From Mesostigma viride (lineage: Eukaryota > Streptophyta > Mesostigmatophyceae > Mesostigmatales > Mesostigmataceae), in the NCBI GenBank assembly GCA_009746045.1, contig RPFO01000106.1, positions 111,001 through 175,000 of the forward strand: 64,000 bases of DNA, read 5' to 3'. Made by a program: the position numbers and the translations under genes. The stretch's first letter is position 1; each line of letters begins with the position of its first letter. The notes below the pieces were generated by a model, which worked only from the letters and a program-made list of their open reading frames with translations, was not told the DNA's origin and made no database searches. Below are positions 24,209 to 35,200 of the stretch, in pieces.

Positions 24209-26734
24209 TTGTTACCATGTAATGTGGTGACAGAGACCCAGGAATGGCAAGCGGAGCCTAGCGAAGGCCCGCGGCAACTACTCCTCTTCACTGGAAGCCT
24301 ACCAGACCCCCAGGGCTCTGGGCGTTGTTTGGAGGGCATCAAGGTCCTCATTGACAGTGGTGCGGCTACCACCTTCATCAGTGAGGCCATAGTGCAGCGC
24401 CTGGGAGTAACCCCGACTCCCCATACCATTGCTCGGCGCGTGCGATACTCGGATGGCTACACTCAGCCATCCCCGGGCTATGTGGACTTGGCCCCTATCG
24501 TACAAGGCACCAGCGTGCCCATTCGCGCCACGGTCATTCCCTTACAAGCGGCTGATATCATCCTAGGGATTGACTGGCTGCACATCTCCAAGGTGACCGT
24601 CTCTTTTGGTACCATGGTTACCCACTTCCCAGATGGGTCATTCTGGTTACCTGAGCGGCAGTATGCGGCCAACGGCATGACCATCACCGATGACACGCCT
24701 GCCCTCAAGAGTGACCGTCGTCGCCTTGCGGACATTCTCATGTCCAAAAGGGAGTTCAAGCGGATGATGAGAGCCCGGCAGCCTCCTCCCGTTTACTCCA
24801 TTCGTCTGGACGCCCTTGCCCACGTGCGCGGGCCCAGCGCCCAGCATGCACAGGCTGGAGTTTCGTTAAACTCGCTTGGCATGGACTTGTCGGAAGACGA
24901 GGTGAAACGACTCAACGCAGTGCTCGATCAGTATTCAGCCGTGTTTGAGGAGAAAACACCTACGTTTCCCCCGGCCAGACCGGTGCTCCACCGCATTCAT
25001 TTGCAGGAGGGGCACCCACCTACCACCTCACCCATTTTTCGCATGGGACCCGTGGAGTTGGCAGAGCTCAAGAAGATCTTGGTCGGCTTGTTGGAGGCCG
25101 GCTTGATCGAGCCCAGCAATAGCCCTTACAGCGCGGGCGTGTTGCTGGTGCCCAAACCCAATGGGAAGTGGCGTCTGGTTACGGATTATCGCAAACTCAA
25201 TGCGATCACCGTGAAGTCCAAGTATCCCCTCCCCCGCATCGATGATATATTTAATAAGGTGGAGGGCGCCAAGTACTTTACGGTGCTCGATTGTGCAGAC
25301 GGTTTTTGGCAACTTCGGATCGCCCCCGAAGATTGCCATAAAACAGCCTTTGCCACGCCTTTTGGCCATTACCAATTCCGCGTGGCGGCCATGGGCTTGT
25401 GTAACAGCCCTGCCTCTTTTCAGATGCTCATGAACCACCTCTTTAGGTCGGTGATGGGCACTAGTCGGCTGCCCCAGGTCTCGGCAGACCTGCGCGACCC
25501 GACTATCCCGTGGGACCCGGGGACGCAGCCGTACAAACGCACCTGCGTGGCCATCTACTTGGATGACATCCTCATTTTCTCTCGCACGTTCGAGGAGCAC
25601 TTGGAGGATGTTGCCGCGGTTCTGCAGATCATGGCGGATAATAAACTGTCCGCCCGCCGCAGCAAGGTAGAATCAGGCCGCAGCGTCCCCTTTCTAGGCC
25701 ACATTCTCTCGGACAAGGGCGTGTCCACGGACCCCGATAAGGTCGCCGCCGTCCAACAGTGGCCTGTTCCCGCGAATGTTCGCGCCTTGCGCAGCTTCTT
25801 GGGCTTGGTATCGTATTATCGCCGCTTCATCCCGCGTTTCGCGACCATTGCGGCCCCGCTTACTCACCTCCTCAAGAAGGACGTACCGTGGGAATGGTCA
25901 GGCCTGTGTCAACAGGCCTTTGACCTGCTGAAGGCCAGGCTCGCCACTGCGCCTGTCCTCATCCTTCCGGATCCCACCAAGCCATTCGTGGTCAATAGCG
26001 ATTCTAGCAAGGTTGCTATTGGCGGTGTGCTGCTCCAAGACCATGGTCTCGGTCTCCAACCGGTCGAGTATATCTCCCGGACGATGATCCCGGCCGAAAG
26101 AAATTACCCGGTCCATCAGCAAGAGTTGTTGGCCGTGGTGTACTGTTGCCATACTTGGCGGCACCATCTTCTGGGTGCTCAGTTCAACGTGGCCATGGCC
26201 GAACCCGACCCTGCGGACCCGTACCGCTTGATCATCCAGACCGACCATCGGCCCCTCACGCACTTGTTGACGCAGCCCACGCTTACGCCACGCCAAGCCC
26301 GTTGGCTTGAATATTTGGCACAGTTCGGTCCGTTCAAGATCGAATATGTCAAGGGCCTTGACAACACGGTCCCTGACGCCCTGTCGCGTCGCCCCGACTA
26401 TTGGTTTTATGAGGATCTTGACGTTTTGGCCACGACGTTGATCCCCTCCCATGGTCCCGTCGCCCCCTTTGGCGACCGCTTGAGCGACCCGATGAGCCCC
26501 TTCCTCTTCTGTGGCGCCACAACCGCGGAGGTTGACACTGTTGACCATTCCGTGCGCCTCGCCGGCAGCACCCCTGCACGTGAGGGCACGTGCGCAGCCG
26601 CAGGGGGGGAAGGACTTCGGCCCCGTACAGCCATATGGTGCCGGCGACAGGAGTCTACCCTCCAATGCAGCCCGTTGGAGAGGCATTCACGTTGGCAAAT
26701 ACTGCAACAACGGTCGTCATCAGCTCGGACCTAG
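24209..26734 (+). pseudogene. Gypsy pol: protease, reverse transcriptase, RNase H
   Basis: The frame lies -1 relative to gag. The aspartic protease has VLIDSGAATTFIS at about 24350. Reverse transcriptase follows with VPKPNGKWRLVTDYRKLNAI, FTVLDCADGFWQLRI, FGHYQFRVAAMGLCNSPASF and the catalytic YLDDILIFS. RNase H has FVVNSDSSKVAIGGVLLQ, ERNYPVHQQELLAVV, TDHRPLTHLL and VPDALSRRPDY. The products turn element RNA into DNA. The frame ends at 26734, and integrase lies one frame away with about 145 bp of overlap, so a 1-bp indel or frameshift is needed. Confidence 0.95.
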
Positions 26735-28416
26735 AGCGCCTCATCTCGCGCTTCACGGTCACTGAGGGTAAGGCAAATGAAGCCATAGCTGCCCGCCCTC
26801 AGAGCATGGACGGCTACCCAGCCAAGTTTCAAAACGGGTTCCTTTACGTGAATGTCAGTGGCCAGGCGGCCCGTCAAGACTCATGGCGCTTGTATGTCCC
26901 CCAAATATGCCGCGCTGAGGTATTATTTGAGTTACATGACTCCGTCTTGGGGGGACACCAAGGCCAGGACAGGCTGTTAGCGAGGGCCCGGAGGTCCTAC
27001 TATTGGCCTAAGATGGCTCGGGATGTGCGGGAGTATGTCAGTACCTGTGACAGCTGCCAGCACATGAAGCCACGGAATACGGGCAAACAGGGCGTTCCAA
27101 AGGAAATTCCAGACCCCATGTTCCCTTGGGACTCGGTGATGATGGATTTCATTGGGCCCTTGCCAGAGACCAAGGCGGGCAATGCTCAGATCCTGGTAGT
27201 GGTGGACCGGCTCACGCGGAGATGCCATTTAATCCCCTGCAAGGCCACCCTGACGGCGGAAGAGTGTGCCCACTTGTTCCTAAACAATGTGTTCCGGCTC
27301 CATGGCATGCCCCGACAATTTATCACCGACAAGGACAAGCTGTTCACGTCGAAATTTTGGACCTCATTTTTTCAGGTCGTCGGGACTAAGTTGTCTATGG
27401 GTACGGCCTATCACAGTAGCTCTTCTCACATGGTGGAGAGAGTGAATCGGGTGGTGGAAGAGGCACTGCGGCACTACCTGGATCGAGACGGGAGGAATTG
27501 GGACGAAGTGCTGGGATTCATTGAGTTTTCACTCAATAATGCCCCCCATTCTGCCCACGGGTATACCCCGTTCTTTCTTGATACAGGCAGGCATCCCCTT
27601 ACCCCCACCGATCTCTTGACCGCCCCAGCCATCACCACGACAACGGAGCTACGCTCCACAGTCGCAGGGGCGCGGGAGCTGGTACAACGGATGGTGCAAG
27701 CTCATTCCAGCGCCATAAGTGGCCTACGGCAGGCGCGTGCCAAGTACATGGCGCGAGTCCAAAGTACCCTGGACAGGCGCACCCCTGCAATCGAAGCAGG
27801 TGACTTGGTTTTAATTGAGGGCCCCCACCAAGGCCGCTTCTCGCACAAGTTCGAGGACAGCCTGAAGGTCAAGCTCCGCCCCTTATTCCTTGGACCGTAT
27901 CTGGTGGAGAAGGTGTTCAATGAGGTGATGGTGTCTGTCGCCATCCCGGACTCGTGGCAGCTGAAGTCCAATGTTTTCCACGTTGACCAGCTGAAGCTTT
28001 ACCGCAAGAGCACCTTCCCAGGTCGTGTCATGGCACCCGCCCCCTTGGAGTTCAACCCCGAGACGGGCGAGCCCGAGGATGAGGTCGAGGACATTGTAGC
28101 CCACCGCAATCGAGGCCGCCGCCGCGAGTACCTCCTTAAGTGGAAGTTCTCCCAAACAGAGCTAGAGCACTCATGGGTAGCTGAGCTGGACTCACGGGCT
28201 GTGCACGCTTGCTACAGGAGTATAAAGCCCGGGCAGGGTTGGCATAATTCCGGCCCTTCTCCTACCTTTTGCGTAATGCTCCTTGCATGTGCATTGGCAG
28301 CCTTGATGCAGGCCGCCCCGCCCCAGGGGTCCATGGGCGAGTTATTCGGTGCGGTATCGTTTGGACAGGAGGTTCGGTGTCCCTCACCCGACACAAGTTC
28401 CTCGCCGCCTTCTTGA
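26640..28416 (+). CDS. Gypsy integrase with C-terminal chromodomain
   Basis: The N-terminal zinc-binding HHCC region is visible (LHDSVLGGHQGQDRL, then CDSCQHMK). The catalytic core carries D in MMDFIGPLP, D in FITDKDKLFTS and E in HMVERVNRVVEE. Near the end a chromodomain reads EVEDIVAHRNRGRRREYLLK, then LEHSWVAELD (about 28081-28190). This marks the element as a chromovirus, a lineage whose chromodomain directs insertion to particular chromatin. The open frame reaches upstream to 26590, but homology begins at about 26750. A Pro/Ala-rich frame at 28349-28669 may be a shifted C-terminal extension. Confidence 0.93.
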
Positions 28417-28786
28417 GCGTTTTCCCATGGAGGCGCTGCGGGATGTCAACCTGGCCAAACGCCATGATGCACGCGCCGGCGAGCGGCAACTCACCTTCCA
28501 GCCCGCCCTAGTCCAGGCCAATGGCCTGCCTCTTCCCGAGCCGGCTGAGGCCGCGCCGGCTGAGCGTGTCCACCGGCGTCAACGCCCGGCCGCACCTCTG
28601 CGCGGGCATGGCCGTGGGGGCTCCACTCGTGGGGGACACCGCCCGAGCCCTTACCGCCCGGCGCCGTAAACCATCGCCAACGGACGGTGACAATTGGCAC
28701 GATCGATGCGTGCCCTGGAAGGGAACAGTGACCATGTATACAGTCATTTATAAGTCCCGGCTACAGGAGTAGCCGCCTCTTTTGTT

Positions 28787-28799
28787 GGGGGGGGAGGAG
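28787..28799 (+). promoter_or_regulatory. Polypurine tract
   Basis: GGGGGGGGAGGAG sits directly against the 3' LTR start, the expected primer site for plus-strand synthesis. Confidence 0.9.
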
Positions 28800-29537
28800 T
28801 GTTGCACGGATGCAACATGCCATTTGTGGTATTAAATTATCCGTCCCGGTCGATCGGCGCCGACCGTAATCCGGCGCCAGTGCCGAGGCCATAGTATAGT
28901 TGGCAGCCGAGGCAATCCGTGTGGAAGTAAGTGTAGAAGTTTTGCTGACGAACTTGGCCTTTGCGCCGTAGGCAGACCTAGCGCCTGAACGGGAGTTACG
29001 GACAGGACAGCCAAGTGGCACTGCACATGCGTTATGATGGTACCTACGGACATTTGGATATTTTTCAGGAGAGGCCTCTAGCCGTACTGGTCTTTAACGT
29101 GTTCTAGACGGTTCGAGAAGCCCGTCCCCGCGGACCTCACGTCATGCCTGGTTGGCAGCGCCAGGCGCAGCCACCAACGGGGACGAAGGGACAAAATAGG
29201 AAGGCACGAGCTATGCCAGCAATCCGGACCTTGTATCGTAATTTACCACGTTGCTCTACAGATTATTTACCATCGCTTAATCCTGGAGTGTAAATCTCCT
29301 GTGGGCTCGAGTGTGAATCCCTCGCCTACTGGGTGTAAGTCTTCCCGCATTGAGTGTTTTAATCTGTGTGGTGACATTGTAATATACGAAACCGGTTTTC
29401 CGGGTTTGAGCTTATTCGTATTGTGTGACGAGTATTCTTAAGCCACCATCGTGCGCTGTGACGCATAGGAAGTCAAAGGTCTTTCGCATTCGTTCTCAAT
29501 CCTTAAGGCGCTATTTTAAATAGCCATACGTATTAAA
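28800..29537 (+). repeat. 3' LTR of the gypsy element
   Basis: Second LTR copy, followed by the CACGG target duplication. Confidence 0.93.
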
Positions 29538-30202
29538 CACGGGGGCCGGGCCAGCCTTACCCCGCGCGCGGGGGAGGCGAACAGCCGACATGCGCAGCTC
29601 ACCAGTAATGTGCATGGGGGCAAAAATGTCACGCTTAAATGCCGCAAGAAGAGTCGTCGAGTCCTCACCTGCCGGCTGGTCAAAGTTCTTGACTATCATG
29701 TTGTGGCTGCGCTGGGCGCGGTCGGCCTCCTCGCGGAGGTCGAGGGCTTGCTGTGCCGCGATGGTGGAGGTGGTGGAGGTGGCGTGGTGCTTGCATGAGC
29801 AGGTCCGCCCAGCTCTGGGTGGGAGGGGCGTCGCCGCTTGGGCCAGCAGCTAGAGGCCGGCTGGGCAGTGATATCCTTCACTGACTGGGCGGTGATGCCG
29901 GCGGTGTTCTGCAGGCATTCGATTGCGATGGCGGTGTCCTGGAGACGCTGGTCGATGGCGAGGAGCTGGGCTTTGATGTCGGCGGTGGAGGTGGAGGTGG
30001 CAGTGGAGGTGGGGGCGAGGAGGGTGGAGGTGGAGGTGACGGTGGTGGAAATGTGAGGGAGCTCAGCAGCCAGCGTGCCGCCCATTGCCGCCACATCTGC
30101 GGCAAGGGGGGTCACGTGCTGCTGGAAGGCTTCCGTGAGGATGGAGCGGTATGTGGCTGCGGATTTTATAGGCATGGCTTGGCTCAATTCTGAAGGCAAC
30201 AT

Positions 30203-30300
30203 CCATGGGGGCCATTATGGGCGCACATGCGCTGGGGCCGCGTGGTAGGCTAGCTAAGCCTTACTAATCTGTACACTACTGCTATATTTCCTAGACTGGG
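30203..30300. repeat. Family B segment, the unoccupied CACTA target
   Basis: The stretch GCGCACATGCGCTGGGGCCG, then CGTGGTAGGCTAGC and TACACTACTGCTATATT, is continuous here. At 3302 and 18585 the same sequence is split by the CACTA-type element. It lies directly upstream (minus strand) of the ORF1 start. Confidence 0.8.
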
Positions 30301-30539
30301 TTTGCTGAGGTGGCAGGTATTGTGTCGTATACTTCAGTAAATTTACTAGATTGCACGAGTTAAATTGAAAGCATTGGCGGTAGTCCGGACTCCCATCGTA
30401 GTACGTCTGGGTCTCAGGAACCACCCCCAAACTTTATTTCGACTGCGGTAATCGACAGATCTCCGCAAGACGATCTTGGACATTACCTAAGATACCCAAA
30501 AGTCGGATTCCGGTTGAGAGATAGTAGCTAGGCTACAAT
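30301..30539. other. Unassigned sequence
   Basis: No open frame, repeat or element end of note. Confidence 0.4.
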
Positions 30540-31265
30540 ATACAGGTGAAATTGACTGGATGCTGGCCCCTTGTCCACACAGAGCAGGTGATAGTTGTAC
30601 ATCCTACACCTGCAGGTTGTCGCCTTGATTGTATTACAAACCCATATAGATGCCCAGCAAAATTGGTGCGAGAGGTCCCCAGTTCGATTCCGGTCGGATT
30701 CATTTGCAGATCGCGTTTTCCGCGTTTTCCGCGGCCTGGCACTGAACGCAAAGGTTTTCACCTTTGCGGAGTGTCTGATCAGAATATACGCTTGGCTGAT
30801 TTCGATAGTACCGGCTACGCCCCCTTCTACTAAAAAGAAGGATTCAGCCGTGTTCAGCCCGTCTCACGGTGCGAGACTGAACAAGTCTCGCGTGCAGACA
30901 CGTGTGTAGTACTCCTACACACAGATCTCGAGTGATTTATCTAGTACCAAATCCGAAAGGCTTGCATCACTCCCCGGACAGGAGAACTTTTGCGGATGAC
31001 TGTAGGTGTAAGTTGGCGATGCCATGGTAACCGGAGACGTCCGTCCTATAGTCAGCAAAATTGGTGCGAGAGGTCCCCAGTTCGATTCCGGTCGGATTCA
31101 TTTGCAGATCGCGTTTTCCGCGTTTTCCGCGGCCTGGCACTGAACGCAAAGGTTTTCACCTTTGCGGAGTGTCTGATCAGAATAGATGCCCCTTTCTCAG
31201 GGCTATGTGTTACATATGCTCCCCACGGAGCTATGATTTTAATAATTAATTAACTAATTAATTAT
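30540..31265 (+). mobile_element. Family B 3' end carrying a SINE-like insertion
   Basis: 30540-30656 and 31182-31265 together match family B in plus orientation. They end in GCTCCCCACGGAGCTATG and a TAATTAATT tail. The middle (30657-31181) is a composite SINE-like insert bounded by the 10-bp duplication ATAGATGCCC. Confidence 0.6.
30657..31181 (+). mobile_element. Dimeric SINE-like element
   Basis: A 5'-truncated copy (30657-30785) and a fuller copy (30858-31181) are joined by a linker of about 70 bp. Both contain TTGGTGCGAGAGGTCCCCAG followed by TTCGATTCCGGTCGG. That carries a polymerase III B-box-like core (GTTCGATTCC) in a tRNA T-arm-like context. They end TTTGCGGAGTGTCTGATCAG. The third copy at 50543-50870 has its own target duplication. 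Confidence 0.68.
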
Positions 31266-31408
31266 TAATTAGCTGCAAATGGGCCAAAGTCAAGACTGGG
31301 TAAGTTCAGCACGGGGGGGGGGCCGGCCACTCGCGAGCTATGGCGCGGAACAGCTCCAAAGATCTTTATGAAGTCTCAGTTCATATAGCCATGCCCAAGG
31401 GCGCGTGT

Positions 31409-31977
31409 CCTGCATGAATGTAGGGTTTTCCCTGCGTAGGTCATTAGAGTCTTGGTATCAGGGTATGCCTCGTATTTCGGACGAGATTAGGCAGCGTAGG
31501 ATAGCATTTGTAGGACATCTTGCTCGCACCAGCCAGGTCGACACCGCCATTGGTCTGGCCGGCCCCCAGCGGCTTGGCCAACCCGGGCGGCATATTTTGA
31601 CTTGGCCTGGCCCCAAGGACATTCCTAAACTTGGGTAGGTAAACATGCCATGAACTACACGGTCCAGATGTTGCTGGCCGACCTAGTGGTCCCAGCTCAG
31701 TTTGAACACCGCATCCACTCCCTCTCCCTTCTTTGGACTGCAATGCAGAACAAGAAGCGGTGGCAGAAGATTGTCCAGGCTCACACGCCAGCCCCTGTGG
31801 GCAAGCCACCCCCCCCCAAGAGGAAGGGGCGTTTTGCTGAGTAGTGTAGTTAGGCTTTTACAGAGTAGATAGCTTAGAATTAGGTTAGTTCACTTTCGCG
31901 GCTTCCTCCACCCCCACCCACATCAAGGAATATGTGCTACATGATCTCCCCACGGAGGCATGTTATAATTTAATTTT
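31409..31977 (+). mobile_element. 5'-truncated LINE family A copy with target duplication
   Basis: A 569-bp insert lies between duplicates of AAGGGCGCGTGT (31397-31408 and 31978-31989). It encodes the C-terminal end of ORF2 (MPRISDEIRQRRIAFVGHLA, RLGQPGRHILTWPGPKDIP, MQNKKRWQKIV, ending KRKGRFAE and a stop at about 31843) with one frame change near 31640. A 3' UTR follows, with the hairpin-like tail ATCTCCCCACGGAGGCATG and AATTT repeats. No RT, so not autonomous. Confidence 0.9.
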
Positions 31978-31989
31978 AAGGGCGCGTGT

Positions 31990-32224
31990 GAACAGACAGA
32001 ATGAAGAAATTACAGAAGCTTGCCCCAACATCATTTCGTTTGCATGTATCCTAGGTAACTTCTACAAGAGGCATGTACGAGAGGCTCTACGAGAGGTGCA
32101 CACACAAACAGGCGTCATTCCACCGGCCAGCATCTCATGAAGGGGATTTTATGTTGTTTCATGATATCCGTCCAGATCAATCCCTGCCCAACATGGGCAG
32201 GTGTCGTATGATGTTCACAATCAA
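31990..32224. other. Sequence downstream of the fibrillin gene
   Basis: No gene is recognised; it probably includes the fibrillin 3' UTR. Confidence 0.4.
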
Positions 32225-35200
32225 TTACTGATCCTTGTAGAAGATGCGCAGTTCCCCCTGATCGCCACGGCCGACGCGCATCTGCATGAAGTACAAGTTC
32301 ATGAAACCCCCCAGGGATCAAGCACCATTTAGATGCCCGTTGTGGGACCACTAGTTGTGTCGAGACATGCATCAAGAGCAATAGCAAGGCGACAGAATAA
32401 ACAGATTTGCATGGCACCGTGGTAGGCTAAATGCAGAACAGGCGATTACACGCAGCGTGTACAGATTAAGCCAACATCACGTGCATCTGAGTTAAGAGTA
32501 CATCATGTGCATCTGAGTTAGGTTTTGCGGCTCGCTCACCTCCACCCACCAAGCAAGGGAATACGTCCTACATGATCTCCAAACGGAGTCATGTTATAAT
32601 CTAATTTAATTTAATGTGCATCTGGCCAGCACATGCGGACACTTACCTTGTCATCCAAGAAGGTGGCCGTGAACGTGTTGCGGACACGTACCTCATCATC
32701 CAAGAAGGTGGTCGTGAATGTGCTGCTCCGCAAACTGGATGGGGGCTGGAGCGCTTCGGGCAGGCTGGGAAGGTCACTGCAGAGAAAGGCACAGCCATGA
32801 GATACAGCACCAAAAGGGGCCAGGAATGAGTGTCACAAACGCGCAAGGATTTATAGCTTATTCCACCTAAGGGATGTCCATCATAAATAACAAATACTGA
32901 CCCATCAAGCCCAGTATAGGGAAGAAAGAAGGAATGAATTGAGGGCGGAAGGTGCAAGCCCCATTCAACCCATACCAGGAATGCGACATCGGACAGTGGA
33001 CATGAAGGCAGCATCGGCCACCCTCAAAGTTTCCATTCTTTTCAAGTACCCGATCCCGTGGTTAGGTGCCAATTTTAACGTAGCTCCATCGAAACCAATA
33101 GTGCATTGTCAGATGGCCGTTGGCTCACCTTGCTCCTGGCCACCCCAATCGGGTGACTACATGTAGTGCGTGATCCAAGAAAGCCCAGCCCCGCCCTGTA
33201 CCACCCTGCCCGGCCCCGCCTCAGAGAGCACGAGAGACAAATTCGCCCAACTGCCGAGAGAGAGTTCCAACTGTGGCCAACACTCACAATCGCGGCACGA
33301 TGCCTGCCAGGGACCCTGCCAGCTCGACCTTGGTGTTGTCGTACCGGATGGTCAGGTCGGCCGTGCCTGCACGCACCAAGCCACGACCCATGCATCCAAC
33401 CACACATCCCAACATGCATCCATCCACACACCAAAACATGCAGCCATGATGTTGATCAGAGCAAGGCCAGGAGGACCAGTTGGCCACAGGCCCAACCCTT
33501 GGTTGAGAAAACTGCCCACCGCTGGCCATCCAGCGGCAATGCAGTCGCCGCTGGCGCAGCTGGGTTCGTGTCACACATCGCTTTCGCTAAAGTTTCCTTC
33601 CATCCTCCAGCGACTCCGTGACTAATTTCATGCGTGGCGATCCTCTGCGCACAGCCACGCTGCCAAACTACAAAGCCGAGATTGCCACCAGCCGTCACCA
33701 AATGTCGGCATGGCCACCAAACTTGCACAACTCACCACTTGTAGTGTACGAGTGCACGAGCGTGAGAACCGCCACGGGGGCATCTGCAAAGGGCAGCTGG
33801 GGGCCCCTGAGCTCCACCACGTTGTCCAGCCGCGACGACGCGACGTCCACATCCTGGTACACCTGGCCCAGGTTGCCCACGGGCACGGACCCTGGCCGCA
33901 CGCCCCCCAGGGTGTAGGACGGCACAAACCGGCTCGAATAGAGCAGGCGCCACTGCGAGGTGGCACACGTCCAGTTGGGCGGGACGCCGAGCGGGCCCGG
34001 TGTCAGGACAACAGGAAAAAAATTGGTGCGTTGCCAATAGCGGATCATTTACAGGACCCGACCATGCAGCAAGGGAGCCCGAAAAAGAGAATCCCGGAAG
34101 GACGTGGGCAAGTAGCTGGAACACATCAACGCTATTACTTATCGTTTCAATGAGCATTCCGCATGGCGAAGCGACGTGGCAGGATACATTGGTGAACCAC
34201 AAGGGAGACATGGCCGGTCTCTTGAGGAGAAACCGTAAGCACGCTCCATACTCGGTAGTTAGTACTGTGCACTTCCTACTCATTCATGAAGGGGCTTGTT
34301 GCTATACGACATACTGTACACTTCCCACTTATCCATGAAGGGTCTTGTTGCTATACGACAAACTGTGCACTTCCCACTCATCCACGAAGGGTCTTGTTGC
34401 TATACGACATACTGTGCACTTCCTACTCATCCATCAAGGGGCTTGTTGCTATACGACATACTGTGCACTTCCTACTCATCCATGAAGGGTCTTGTTGCTA
34501 TACGACATACTGTACACTTTCTACTCATCCATGAAGGGTCTTGTTGCTATACGACATACTGTACACTTTCTACTCATCCACGAAGGGTCTTGTTGCTATA
34601 CGACATACTGTGCACTTCCTACTCATCCACGAAGGGGTTGCTTTGCGAAGCCATAGTAGCTGTTTCAATAACGCATGCAGCTATTCATATGATCGATCAC
34701 TATACTACATTATACTACACACTTCATACACATTTATTCCACCTATATGTGTGAAATGAAGCAGCATTGATGCAGGATATTTGTGCTCCGAGCCACGAGG
34801 TGATGTTGGATGTATTGAAGGCAAATTGTATCCACAGACAATATCAGTTTGCAGCGATGAGACCGGCAACACACACAGAGCACGAACTACAAGTAGGAGC
34901 ATCCCTACAGCAATATGGGCACAGAGCTACATACATTCTACCACTCATCCATCATAGCTACATGTGTAATCCCACCCCTCCGTCCAACCCAGTGCAGTAT
35001 CAGCCCCAAAGGAATCCCCACGTGCCGTACTCTGGTAAGCTCCTGGGGCTTCGCAAGGCAACCACTGCAGACAGGTCAGCAGGGAAAAAATTCTCTTGAC
35101 ACCAAAGCGTACTGTTTTAAGCTGCCAGTCTATATCGTACCCGGCCCTGCATTTTCGAGAGATCGCTGGGGAAGGAAGGGGAGCCGCCTGGTGACTGGGC

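Larger units (their letters stand above)
18879..29537 (+). mobile_element. Ty3/gypsy LTR retrotransposon (chromovirus), 10.7 kb
   Basis: Two LTRs of about 737 bp enclose a primer-binding site, gag, protease, reverse transcriptase, RNase H, integrase with a C-terminal chromodomain, and a polypurine tract. The flanking 5-bp duplication is CACGG (18874-18878 and 29538-29542), and removing the element restores the ORF1 frame it interrupts. The LTRs differ at only about three places, so insertion was recent. The coding region nonetheless has frame changes and carries two nested DNA elements (19880-21577 and 22897-23366). Confidence 0.97.
18628..30202 (-). pseudogene. LINE ORF1-like protein gene split by the gypsy element
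   Basis: On the minus strand a frame starts at 30202 (MLPSELSQAMPIKSAATYRS). It runs through a Ser/Thr-rich and then Pro-rich region to about 29696. After a frame change it resumes with MIVKNFDQPAGEDSTTLLAA and ends in GKAGPAPV at 29538. The frame continues exactly on the other side of the gypsy insertion, from 18878, as LLTFGLSTWRT, then FTLDDDLTLAQQQRRRELWP and PVYWRGRDVIHVDHKP, with a stop at 18628. The C-terminal block resembles the nucleic-acid-binding ORF1 proteins of LINEs in green algae and plants, from my knowledge of that family. No RT lies next to it. It is inactivated by the gypsy insertion and the frame change. Confidence 0.75.

Noticed and set aside
29696-30060. Gly/Val/Glu-rich plus-strand frames around GGTGGA repeats
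   Set aside because: They are the antisense of the Ser/Thr- and Pro-rich part of the LINE ORF1-like gene.
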